Origin: Apostichopus japonicus
Taxonomy: Eukaryota > Echinodermata > Holothuroidea > Aspidochirotida > Stichopodidae
Length of the DNA: 64,000 nt
Reading direction: 5' to 3'
Assembly (NCBI RefSeq): GCF_037975245.1
Contig: NC_092579.1
Location: forward strand, 1,307,501 to 1,371,500
Positions within the stretch are counted from its first letter, which is position 1; each line of letters starts with the position of its first letter. Shown here piece after piece: positions 12,547 through 25,600 of the stretch. The translations under genes were made by a program, and so were the position numbers. The notes under the pieces were generated by a model. The model had not been told where the DNA came from, ran no database searches, and was given only the letters and a program-made list of their open reading frames with translations.

Positions 12547-12791
12547 TTTTCCTGGGAGTGTTTCAAAGGTGCACAAGTTGGGAGGATGGGGGGACATTTG
12601 ATGTTTCCCTCCTGTCTCAAAAAGTGGGGGCCCGCGTGTCGCCCCCCCCCCCTCAGGATTGACGCCCATGGATCTAACAGTTGTCGGATGAGGGATGTGT
12701 CTGTGGATTCGTTGAATGCAAATGCCCTGTAGGGGTCCCATCCCGTTCAAAGGTCAATACTGCTTTCTGATCAGAATCAAACCTTTTAGAC

Positions 12792-13721
12792 CCTAGGTTA
12801 TCAACCTTTTTCTATCCGGGGACCATTGAGATAAACTGAAATGTTTGGAGGACCCCCGGACAGTGACCGCCGGCCTGGGGGAGGGGTGTCCCCCTCCCCT
12901 ATTGAATTTTTTTTTCAATATTTGAGGGTTAGATGCGAAATGGTGCACATTATTTTGTGACTTTTGAAGTAACTTTATGTTCAAGAATTATGTTCAGAAA
13001 TGCACTTTTCTGGGACTGGAATGCAGTTTTCCTAGACCTGCAAGTATTGCTAGGCATAGGCCTACTTGGAAATTGTTACTTTCAAATTATATATATCCCA
13101 ATTAAATTTTAATTTGGAAGCGATGAGTTGTCAGATACAAACTGGTTGATTCTGTATGATGTCAGGAGAATTATGTGTTTTCTTTGTCAGAGATAGCTGC
13201 AAATGTCACCGTTTTCTGTGTCAAATCCAAGTTAGTTATAACTTTTCCTCCACCAAAGCCTTATAACTACCGCGCTTCGCTGTGTCAACAGTGAGCAACG
13301 CATCATAGTTATTGCTCTGCATATTAGGATGTATAGTGTGCAGTTAAGTTGTACACAACACTCGGGTGGCATGTTATCCATACCTCACCGAATGTATACT
13401 AATGAGAAACTATATTACTTGTTTTCATCGGAAAACGCACGCTTCAACATTTATCGACTACTGACGATACGGTCTGATCATCAGGGTCCGAAGTATTGAC
13501 GGCTAGCCTAGCCCAGATTTCTAGAGGCATACATACTTGTTCCTTCGACTATATCTCTCAATCCATTTTTGACAAACCTCTTCGGCTTTCGCGGACCCAT
13601 ATTTTTTTCACGGACCCTTATTTTTTCACGGACCCCCTGCGGACCCCTTTGCCCTTACGGACCCCAAATAAATTTCACGGACCCCCTAGGTGTCCGCGGA
13701 TCCCATGGTTGAGTAACCTGG
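12792..13721. mobile_element. Probable hAT-like element (930 bp)
   Basis: The ends are imperfect inverted repeats: CCTAGGTTATCAACC at the left, and the complement of CCAGGTTACTCAACC at the right. They are flanked by TTTTAGAC (12784-12791) and ATTTAGAC (13722-13729), 7 of 8 identical. Subterminal GGACCCC-rich sequence repeats inside both ends. No transposase is seen. Confidence 0.6.
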
Positions 13722-13739
13722 ATTTAGACGATAGATTTA

Positions 13740-15540
13740 TAGGTATAGATGCAAGTTTGTTCTTATTATTTTTGAATTTTCAAAAACTCCTCCAACTGAA
13801 AGTCTCCCCCTCCCCCTCCTCCTTTGGGTATGTGCCAGTTACCTATGTCATAACAGTTTGGTAATTATTTGTCTTACAGCAATGGGTAATTTAGTCATGC
13901 ACCTGCTTGATGTAACATGAAGATGAATATAATGCCATTATATTTGTGTCATAAGTTTGTTTGACCTACTTAGTATCAAGTCTTTTAAGTTTGGCTTAAA
14001 TAAAAACTATTGTTTCAGTGTATCGTGTTGACATGAACCACATGAAGTTAATAATCCTGGAGGCTGTTTTAGAACTTGCAGAATACTACCTGCTGTCCCA
14101 TATAAGACAACAGTTTTTAACAGGAAGAGTATAGGGAGTACAGATTTTCATGGTGAAAACTACTATATGTACTAGATTTCAAATAAGAAGCCACTTGAAG
14201 TTTGTCAAGTAATCAGCTGCGCTCACATCCATCTGATTGGGAAGTTAAATGGAACTCCTGGGAGCAATGACAATCACATGCCCCACTCATTATTCTCTGA
14301 ACACCCCCTACGGAATGGTATCTGTTGGTATTCAGCGGAGAAAATCTCTTGGATAGGGTTTCAAATGAGCTTCTGTTAGCTTGCAAACTGTAGGAGGTAT
14401 GATGGAATTAAGTACCATAACCATAGGCATAACTGGTTTAAGTTTTGAAAGAAGCAACGTTCACTGGACTTCATATGTGGGACACCACTTTTCATTAAAG
14501 AACTAAACAGTTGATATTTAACTTGTTTATTAGGAGTATTAATCAAACTCATATGACCTCTAACATGTCTGTTGTAGAAATACAACATTTGTCATTTAAT
14601 TTATAAAGTGAAAACAAAATATTATCAAGTAATTTTGCCATATTAAAGTTGGAAATGCATAATTATGAAGGAAATCAATACAAAAATATCAAAACTTTAA
14701 GCAGTTGAAACATAAGGCCCAAATTGTTTTACCTGCATTTTCCTGATTCCCAGAGAGCAATCCATATGTGAGTGGTACAACAACATATACTAAGACTTGA
14801 CCTAATACTATTGATGAAAATCATCATCAGATTGTCAAATTGTACTTAGCAATTTTATCGACACAGTTCCCCACTGTTACAGCTGAGGTTCCAGAATTTT
14901 GGGAAGTGGCCATGGGGTCCCGAGAGATGTATTGAGAAGAATTGGCAGATACTGAAATTAATACTTGATAGTGGTGCATAAAAACAAAAGATCAATAAAA
15001 AAGTAAGTAATGTACACACTCGATGGGTGCTAAGTATTTTCACTATGTACCTTGCTTGGACTAAAATTACATTGGGCTACGCTTTTGTACAAAACTGTCA
15101 AATGAGGTGGCTGAGCCCCCCCCCCCCCCTGGATCCTCTTTGGGAGCCCCTCCTTTGATCCAACTATGGATTTGCACCTGTACTGTCACTGCTGCATCAG
15201 CTATGGTAGTGCATTTGGTCATTTTCTTTGTCTTCAGTTTCTTTCTACAATTTTTAAATATATCATTGTAATATTAAATTCCCTTCACCCGAAATATAAA
15301 TGTATATATAAAGTTCAAAACAGAGAGGTAATTATTTAATTAAAACAAAACAAAATGAAGAGTCTCTTAAATGTTTTCAAATTAATCAAACCGATGCAAT
15401 GCCCCACAATTAATTTTCTTATTAATAAAGCTTTAATATGATTTACCCGTTCTTCAAATATATTTTTGAAAGTACAATTCAGGCAGTTCTCCACATCATC
15501 ATATAGACTTTCCATTTCCAAAATAGCAGCCACAAACATT
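13740..15540. other. Intergenic 3' of the P450 gene, nothing firm
   Basis: AT-rich, with a C-run at about 15115-15129. A minus-strand ATTAAA at 15432-15437 may serve as the P450 poly(A) signal, about 120 nt after the stop codon. Confidence 0.35.
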
Positions 15541-15556
15541 TGCTGCTGTCATGCAA

Positions 15557-15810
15557 TTAAAAGCGTTTCTCTACAACCACTTCTATATCCTTCAGCATAT
15601 TCAGTGCAGCCTGGGGATCTCCTTCTGAAAAATCTTTCTCTTCCTGCCCGATAGGTTTGCTGAACTTGTAATGCTGGAATAACCACGCAAAGAGAAGAAA
15701 GAGCTCAGCCTTGGCAACCGATTCACCGATGCAGACACGGCGTCCGGTTGAGAAAGGCATGTAACCTTCTGGGTGGAGACGAACTTTTCCGCTCTCATCC
15801 AGGAAATGTT
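15557..15810 (-). CDS. P450 exon 9: heme-binding loop and C-terminus
   Basis: A 254-nt terminal exon. After EHFLDESGKV it carries FSTGRRVCIG (FxxGxRxCxG, Cys452) and the L helix AKAELFLLFAWLFQ. It ends EVVVEKRF and TAA at 15557-15559. The EHF replaces the usual ERF; His for Arg at this position is uncommon. Confidence 0.93.
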
Positions 15811-16287
15811 CTGCCGGGGAAAAAAAGAGTTGATATATTATTATCATACCATGTTACATGAGGGTGGTCTGGAGTGGAAACTTTAAGCTGCCTCCTCCAA
15901 ACTTTAGAACATTGTACTTCTGTTTACCTCTATACAGTTTGTAAACTAATACTATGAACACTATGCCATCATCATAACAAGCTTTGGATTATTTATATAC
16001 TGTAATGTTAGATTTAGTCACGAGATGGACGAGAACCTGTTCTACAAATAAAAGACCAAAGCAGAGATTATTGTATGAATGTTGACTGGCTGCAACTTCA
16101 CGACCGGTTTCTCTGTACAATCATAACATATGCAGACTTGTACAGAGATACCGGTCGTGAAGTGGAATTTTTCTGGTGTGTTGGTTTTTATTTATTTACT
16201 ATATATCTGTCATACCACTTGCTACACATTCATTTCTTATTTACGGCTTGGCTTGCCTATAAAAAGTGTGTTGTTCTTTATTTATTT

Positions 16288-16324
<37 letters not shown>

Positions 16325-16627
16325 AGACTAGTGGAACACTAGTAGTTGTTACTCAGAGTTTCACGCGTTGTGCGATCATCAGACTATATATATATATTTA
16401 TATAATTGAATTCGTAGTGAGTTGGAAAATCCAGAACAGTGAAAAAACTTCCAGCCTCCACCGGGATTTGAACCCAGGCCTCTGGCTTTATATGCTGATG
16501 CCCTAACCACTAGGCTATGGACACTGATTGTATGTCCAGAGATTCAAAACCGGTAAGGAAGGTCCCATTCCACTGTAGGCGTTTGTCACCTGTATCGAAC
16601 AATACTAGTTCTGTACATATATACTAG

Positions 16628-16674
<47 letters not shown>

Positions 16675-19600
16675 TCACAAAAATTACCTGGTGTGAATTT
16701 TTTAGGGTCGTCCCAGAGTTTTTCATCATAGTGCATGGAGTAGATGTTCACTAAAACCCAAGTATCTTTAGGGATGGTATAACCACCTACAAATTAACAG
16801 AAAAACAGAAGACATATACCTGTAAAGCAATCAGTAAGCATGGAATGCCGAAAGGGTCACCAGATGTGAAGATTTTTGGACGGAAATATCTATGGCCTAT
16901 ATGATACGTCTATGTCCATTGGCGTGTGTGCTAATGTGAAGATATATGTCACTGCTGTAGAAAGGCATATAAATCTGATAAACATTTTAATGTATTGAAA
17001 GCAAATCTATCTTTTACTGAGAGGGTATAAAATCACATTTTGCGCTGTCCTATTGATGGAATATAGCACTCCCTGATTAGCATAGCGAGAATTTTCAAAG
17101 GAAAACATTTTTGATATGCTGTAGACCAACTTCTTTAAGGTTTTGAGAAATGAAACTTTAAAAATCTGAGGCTCATGAATGCAAGTGGCTAAAGACCGCT
17201 AGACTACTTAGCATGATTACATTACAAACTTGTCAAGGACAAATGGTTTGGAAGGTCACGAAAGGGTAATCAATTCTTTAACTGAAATTAGGATAAAACA
17301 TGGTTAGGTTGATTTATTAGCATGTATGGATTAATAATAACATTGAGGCATGCACTGAGGAGCCAACACCATCATCAATTTATTCTCCAGCCAAGCCGCT
17401 ATCCAGTTGTTACATAATTGGCAATGACATCTTACCAAGCTCCACATCTGCCGATGTAGCATGCGGCACGGCTAATGGAACTAAGGTACTGTACCGCATA
17501 ACCTCGTACAGGGTCGCTGTGGTGTATACTAGCTCCTCACGGTCATCAAGTGAGGGCAGCCTATCTCTTCCCACGACACGATCCACTTCGGCGGCTACTT
17601 TGGCTTGCACCTCTGGATATTGCACCATCAGTCCAGTACACCATTGTAAGGTAAAAATGGACGTATCCGTACCGGCTTAAAAGTCAAGAAAATGAAGACG
17701 TTGAGAAGATTTACAAGACACAAAATACCAAATCTATAGATAATTTCTAAATAAAACTCTTGCCTACTTCACTGCATAAGAATTTTTAATGTACATTAAA
17801 TAGCATCTGACAACATCTAAATGATGAATAGCAATTGAAAGATTGATTTAAATTTTTCTGTTTTTGTTATTCCTTGTTTTGTGTGGTTTTACTTTAAGAA
17901 TATGAGAACATAAATATATTACCCCTCCCTCCCCCCACCCCCCTAAGAAAAAGGTAAACAGTTTACACAAAGTGCTGAGTCCATACAGCTGCTTTTCAAA
18001 TAATATACACATTTCATAGATATCCAATTTTCAGTTAAAATACTAACTGCTGAGTCACACATGGATCAGTGAGTCAAAAAAATTGGATGCAATGTTTTCA
18101 GCGATTGACATTATTATGGTGATTTCTATAAAAGTTCAGACAATTCAAAAAACCAATTTTTACTGCAACTGTTCTGTAGAATAATGTTAGATTTATAGCA
18201 GGCTAACATTGTTTCCATTCCATAACTATGGACTAAGAGAAACCTCCCCAGTTGGAAATTGAAGGAGAATGAAGATAGAGGGAAGGCAATCATGTTAGAA
18301 TGAAAGATGGGGACAAAGACAAACCAACAGGAAGATTAATCTCTACCTGGAACCTCTGCTAGTCCTTCCATGAATATTCTTACTCTTAAAAGGAAACATT
18401 TATAATTGGAGATCCTTACCTCCAAATACATCTACCACTGTCTGTCTGATATGAGCCTCTGTTATCAAACTCATGTCTTCTTTGCCTTCATCTTTGATTT
18501 CTTGTCGAGACTGAAAGAGCATCTCTATGAAATCTTTCGGTTCACCTGTGTGAATCGGAGAAATGTAAATGTGTCAAGTCATTTGTACATCCCTCAAAAA
18601 CAGCTTAGATGATATCACGTCAACTTGAAAACATCACTTGAAGACATCACGTGGCGCCGCAGACATCCTATTACGACAACATGAAAACATCTTCACAACT
18701 AGAAAAAGACATCCTTTTACACTACACAGATCACTGGAAAATAACTTTAAAGACAGCAAACCAAATACATCACTTCAAGACATCACTTGACACCACAGAC
18801 ATCCTATTAGGACAACATGAAAACATCTTCATAAATAGAAGGTACCACTTGAAGACATCCCTATACACCACACAGATCACTGGAAAAATAACTTTAAAGA
18901 CAGCAAACCAAATACATCACTTCAAGACATCACTTGACACCACAGACATCCTATTAAGACAAAATAAAAACATAAATAGAAGGGACCACTTGAAGATATC
19001 AATTAACAACACATGAAGATAAATGTGAAGACATCTTGCTAACTTGAAGAATTCACATGAAGACATAACTCGACTCCACACACATCACACTTGAAGTCAT
19101 ACAAAGATATCATCTAGAATAAGGTGACCAGACGTCCCCGATTTTCGGGGACAGTCCCTGATTACAGTGTGCTGTCCCCGATGAACAAGTGTCCCAGAAA
19201 ATGTCCCCATTCGTCAAAATGTTCAGGAATTTCGAAAATATCCCATATTATTAGTAATATAATTGTAAAAACAAAATATAGTCAAGTGTGCAGTCGCAGA
19301 ACGGAACTAACCAGTACTTCAGGTAGGCCAGTGTAAAGTGGAATATGCTACTGTAGTTTGATCTAGCCTAGCACTCTTTCGTAAAGTAAACAAATTCATC
19401 TAAGAAAAAGCTACATTTTCGAAAATAAACTTGATTTAAAAAGTGCTTTTAAGTTTCACCATTTTACTTCTGAGCACCTTAGGTACTTGAAAATTTTCCA
19501 AAAGGGAAGGGGGACACCTCACCTTAGACCCCTCCCCCATATCAGTCATACAATAAATGTCCCTGATTCCAGTCAGGTAATATATCACCTTATATATATG

Positions 19601-22600
19601 GTCACCTTAATCTAGAATGACAACCTGGATAATTCCTTAACGTGTAACATAAATATCGAGAATTCTGATTGAAAGCACTCAAATTATAGATGGGGTTAAG
19701 AGACTCGCAATGCCAAACAGGGAAACAACTAACATAATGTGCATTATAATCATCTTTGTGAGCTATGGTTTTGTCTTTATTACAAATTCTAAGCGTTCAA
19801 TATAAATACCTTCTCTCAATTAGTTGTGCATGTTATTTGAACAGGCTCAAGGAATCACTGAGAACAAAATTGTGGTCAGTGTAATGACTGGGCTCCTCTA
19901 GTAGTACAATGACTCTTCTGGCTAACTGCCCCCTCCTCTACCCCTGCCCTACCACCCAGTGGCGGAGCATCCATATAGTCAGGGGGGAGGGGCGAATGCC
20001 GTTTTTTTGTGACCACCAACATATACATACCCCCATCATACTTCTCACGGTGTTCATCCACTTCCTTGTTGACCAAGTTAAAGAAATCTTTAAAAATAGC
20101 TTCCAGTTTTCTCTGACCAGGGGTAGGAACATATTTGAAGATTGGTATGTAGTCAGCTAGAAGACCACTTCCAGCAATATCATTCCCTTCTTTACTTAGG
20201 TACATCAAGCGAGTAAGTTCCGGATCATCAAATTCGTACCTAGTAAATGAGGGAGATTACAGAAAGTTTATTGCAATAAATGGAAGGCAATGCTAAAAGT
20301 CAAGAATTAATTTACTCGTAACAAACTTTGTTTACCCACAAAATACACAAACAACATGCTGTGCACAAAAAAAAAAACAATAGGTAGACATCCTTAAGAT
20401 AGGTATTTTGTGTAACCTTTTGCAATCCTAGACCAGATTAATAATTCCCCTTTAGTCTATTGATGATAAACTTGAAAGAAGTATGTGTACATCATACTTA
20501 TTGTGGGAACCATGTCAGTAATACTACCAGAATGTACAATGCACAATTTGACCATTGTTGAACTCAAACGACCATTGAACTCCACCCACAACATTAGGCT
20601 TCTTGTACTCAATATGGTACAATTACATACCAAATATGCAATCTGCCCAAAGTTCCCCTTCTTGCAAAATCATGTTTACAAGGTTTTCACAATTTGACTC
20701 TTGTTGACCCCAAATGACCATTGACCTTCACCAAAAACTATAGGCTTCATGTACTCAATGTGGTACTTTTACCCAATAAATATGAGGTCTGCCCAAGCTT
20801 CTCTTCTTGAGATATCCTGTTTACAAAGTTTTCAAAGTTTTGACCCCTGGTGACCCCAAATGACCTTTTAACTCCACCAAAAACTATAGGCTATTTGCAC
20901 TCAATGTCATTCATATACATTTTAGATATGAGATCTTCCCAAGCTTACCTCCTTGAGATATCATGTTTACAAGGTTTTTAAAATTTGACCCCTGGTAACC
21001 CCAAATGACCTTTGACCTCCACAAAAAACAATATGCTTCTTGTACTCAAGTTGGGGGTCACAAACACACTGATGCCATCATCAATGTAAAGGTTAAGACT
21101 TTCATCGAAACCGAAATCTGAGGTTATGAGATGATAATTAAACAAGGTCAAAGTTCATTTGAGACTCTATATTCATGAATGTAGTTTATATTGCCACTGC
21201 GCAATACTTGATATGTTATTTGGCAAATTATTTTACTTATACATATAAAAGCATTAGTAACTTACTTATTTGCACGGACATTTCCAGGTATCACTTAAAA
21301 TATGTCACAGTAAACATTCACACAGTTGCTTACTTTGAAGAAATGATACATAACTAAAAGCACAAGTTAAGAACACATTGGGTGAGGGGGGGGGGGGTAT
21401 TAGCATGAGGTGTAGAAGAGAAAATAGAGTCTTTGTATGCAACCTAATGAAAACTTTACCGACAGAAGCACTACATTGGTGGCAACTGCTTCCTTCTCTA
21501 CAGAGAAACATTTCTACATTAGATACAACTGCAATTTCTTAACTTACTGTTTGCCAAAGCATAAACTCGCCAAGATATTATATATGGATGATGCAAGAAC
21601 TGTTCGTGTGTCAAATGGTTCTGACCCTTTGGAGTCCAAGTTTGCTGTAAGGGCAGGAATGATGGAATAAACCAGCTTTTCAAATCTCTTGTTGTCACCA
21701 GTAGCCAACTTCCTGAAACATAGAAAAGGTTATTGAAAGTGAACATTTCATTCAATATATTAAATATAAAGTAACTAAAAATAAATTCTGTTCTGTACTA
21801 TCAGGTAATAATTGCAAGCTTAAACAATCTTCAAACATAGAATAGTAATTGAATACCTTCCTTGGTAAATATGTATGTTTGTGATGATTTCATCATCCAC
21901 TAATACAACTTATAATACCAGGAAGCTGGAAAACAGCTCCCTCCTTAACACAGGTATAGAGGTAACAGTATGTTCAACACCTGGCACATGCAAACAAGTA
22001 CTGTACATCTCGGAATCCTCAACATTAGTACATGAATACCCCGTGGGGGCATACAACAGACTCCGAATTTGATGGAATGTACGAATGTGATGAGGATGAC
22101 AATTTTCACACCAGTCCAACTTTGTACAGATAGGTACAGTGCATGTAGGCATATCTCAACACTGCACTGATAGGGATATTCCAGTGGCAAACAATTGAAA
22201 CCTCATCTCAATATCTTACTCCTAACTAGAGATAGAGCGATTGAATCGAACCTATTTTGACAGGCTTAACTTTCAAATACTCTGGCAGGAAGTTGTTGGC
22301 TCACAGTAGGGTAAATTTGGAATGTTTGATTTCCTGTCAAACCTCTCTGTTCTTTAAAAAATTCCATCAAAATGTACATGTTTTGTACAAATATTCGTTT
22401 CTGCTGTGGATAAATGTTTGACAAATTGTAAAGAAAAAAAAACAAAGACATTTTCGACTGAGGTGCCCTGATGACATCATCCATTCTGCTGTTGCCAGAT
22501 GCAAAATATCACAAAAATTTGACAAATTTAGCGATACAAAATGCTACAAGGTTGTGGTTTTCATCTGATAGGTTCTGTTAATTCCGGCAAATTTGCTAAG

Positions 22601-25600
22601 TAATCAACTTCAGCCAACAGAATATCTTTTTCAATGTAATATATGTGTAGGCACGTAGCTATAAATGTCTACAAATTTATGCCACTAAGATATTCCATTT
22701 CAACATCGTAGAGAGCTACATACAGCTGTGGAGGCATTTCTCAACAGCAGTTCAGCTCAGTTTGCCCTAGCCCTGTTATAAGGGCTGTAGACTATTCTCT
22801 CAAAAGCTGCCTCACTTGCTTCTACCAAACTTCCTCTCTACTCTTTGATGTTATCAAGCCAACCTTTCTTTCTTCTTCCTCGTCTTCCTCTTGCGCACAC
22901 CTCTCCCTGAATCGTTGCCAAACTTAATCTGTTGCCTCTTCTCTTCCAGTGATCATACTTTCTCAACTTCCTCTTCCTTAATTCTTCCAACATTCCTTTC
23001 TCTACAGTGATACCAACTCTCCTCCTCAACAGCAGTACTTAAAGGGTGTGAAGACTCGCACAAAAAGAATTTTAATGATTTGACCTAGTTTCGAATGAGG
23101 TGTAACAGAAGTGTTAAACACCATCGATCCCAGAAAATACACACACAGCTTGCTACCGTCGGTAATTAGATACTACTGTACAGTCAGTACATACAGCTGC
23201 GGTCAATACCCACAGCACAGTATACAAACGATACAGCGATGGACATCTAAGGTCCAGCTAAAGATAACAAGGTATCAGGTTTCATAACTGTCTGCATTTT
23301 GTAGTGACACAAACAAAATGTCACTTGCAAGCAACAGAAAGTTAACTTTTTCAGATGGCCGCACGCGGTTTGGGGCGAGTCTTCAATGCCTTTAAAGTAA
23401 TACATGTGAAGGCACATCCTGTAGCTATACATGTGATGACAGGTATATGATCCCATGTTTAGCCCAATCTTAGACCAAATGCAATGTTAGTTTGATTTAT
23501 TGTGCTGGTATAATCTTCTAAAACTTTTACTCTAACCCCTAAGTGCACATATGTATGTTTCAGCACTTCCCACAAATTTCTGTTACTTTGTTGTGTACGG
23601 TAAATCTAATATGTTGAATGATGTTAGCAAATAAGTAGAAACATTAGACGATTCTAAATAACATTACCTGAAAGCAGAAAAGGCCAGCTTTCTGTGTAGC
23701 TTCCAGGAAGGGGAATACTGACCAAAGACAATATCCTGCCCACCTTCAGTGAATAAGTCAACTACAGGTAAAAAGAGAAAAAAAAATTTCATCAATTGAA
23801 TATATGTCATTTCATAACAAAGAAAGTACTGTATAAAATACACTTCATCTGCCTTCTTTGTGTGTATCTATCAGTGGCATAGGAAGGTACATTTTAGTGG
23901 GGGGGGGGGCTAAAGACTGATGGCCGGCCTGGGGGAGGGGTCTAAGGGGACCCCTCCCCTTTGGATTTTTTTGGCATTTCCAGGTGGCCTCAGATGCAAT
24001 TTGGTGTAATATAGCACACTTCAACACCCACTCCATTTTTGTAAATAATTTTGCATTTTCACCTGGCCTTAGATGCAATTTGGTGCTCCAAATGAGATTT
24101 TTTCTCATTTGGAAATGAAAAAGGGATTTTCTGACTTGCGGAGCGGGGGGGGGGGGGGGGGGGGGGAATGATACTTCCACCCCCCATATTTTTCACTGGG
24201 GGGCTAGTGCCCCCCCCCCCCGCCCCCCCCCCCCCGCCCCCCCCCCAGTTCCTACGCCCTTGGATTCTATAGCAAAATGGGTTTACATCTCAAATGCTCA
24301 CAACTGAGTGGTTACAAAGTGTATGGTTGTCCAACCAGTCTAATGTAATGAAAAGGTAGAGAAAATAAAAACGATAAGAAACTAATTTAAACCTTAATTC
24401 CACATAAAATTGTCGAACATTTGTTGGTTGCCACAAGTAAAAATTTCTTGTTCATGGCACTGAAATGGAACATTTCTTTACTTTGGGCTGACCTCAAAAT
24501 ATGAGTCTCTTCCAATAATTGAAGTTAACTCTGGAATTTTTTTTTCATCAATTAATATTACTAAAGACACAATAATTCTGAGCACCCAGTAATGTAACAA
24601 CAGTACTACTGTAATAGTTTGCTTCTTCTGGAAAAAACTGCTGTCTTTATCTTCATAGCAAAAAAAGTGACTTGAACAATTAGATCTGATGTTGCAATTT
24701 ATACATCTCAATGTACCAAATCTCTTTCAATTGTTATTTTTAAATGTTAATTTCTTTAACAAGTCCTCAACAAAAATGAACAGTAAATATGTCAGTCAAT
24801 GACTGACAGAGTAACAACACCTACATAGGAAGTATACCTGTAGAAAAGCCATAGGAGATTTTACCGTCATAACTATCATAGATTTCATCGCCTCCACCCC
24901 AACAACCAAAACAAAAATGAAACAATTTGCATGCTAAACAGCAGGCTTACTTGTGACGCTTGTTGGTCTGTTTGCAAACTCCACACCCTTCTTCAGGAGA
25001 GCTTCCTTTATCGTAGCAGCGCCATTCAGGACTACAGCCCACCTCTGACCTACTCTTATGGAAAATATATCACCATACTCCTTAGCATATTCCGTGAAGA
25101 CAACAAAGGCAGGCTTCTCATTACGTGCAAGCTCTGTGAGAAATCAAACATACTTAAATCGCAAATGATTTGAGGTGGTACAGCGAATAGATTAGGCCTA
25201 CTATGTATGTAAAGTAGACAACATGTTACAATTTACCAAAAAATTGCAGTTAGTGGTACAGAAAATTAACAGTAAATTTGACTGCAAACAAGCAACTTCA
25301 TCCTTAAAAGCATGAGCAACTGTGATGGTATTATTATGAAAAATAAATGCATATTTTGAAAGAGCTTTTTTCAAACAGCACCCCTTGGAGAAAAAACAAT
25401 TTTGAGTTTTCTGACTGAACAAGCTTGGCTCATCATAATTATTTCTTTTAACATTAATAATTAACATAATGTACAGACACGCAATATATCCATTTCGATA
25501 TCATTTACAGTACATTGCCTTGGATGAGACTTAGACTGTTACTATCATTAGTTAAATACAAGTACAGATCCTTCAGTGACAGCAGCTTCCTATCTCTACT

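Noticed and set aside
12178-12750. 190-codon minus-strand open frame with Leu-Pro-x-Phe-Tyr repeats
   Set aside because: It is the translation of the GGTAAA satellite and adjacent transposon-like G/C-rich sequence. No splice or start context.
13496-13864. 122-codon plus frame with repeated FTDP/RTP words
   Set aside because: Produced by GGACCCC-type words at the right end of the 12792-13721 element.
14018-14134. Possible second exon of the DUF4806-like gene
   Set aside because: The phase fits and an acceptor (TTGTTTCAG) is present, but the 37 residues do not convincingly match the family and the intron would hold a satellite and a transposon.
16464-16517. Functional tRNA gene on the minus strand
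   Set aside because: Box A and box B are present, but the arms do not pair into a cloverleaf and the sequence continues as a SINE body.
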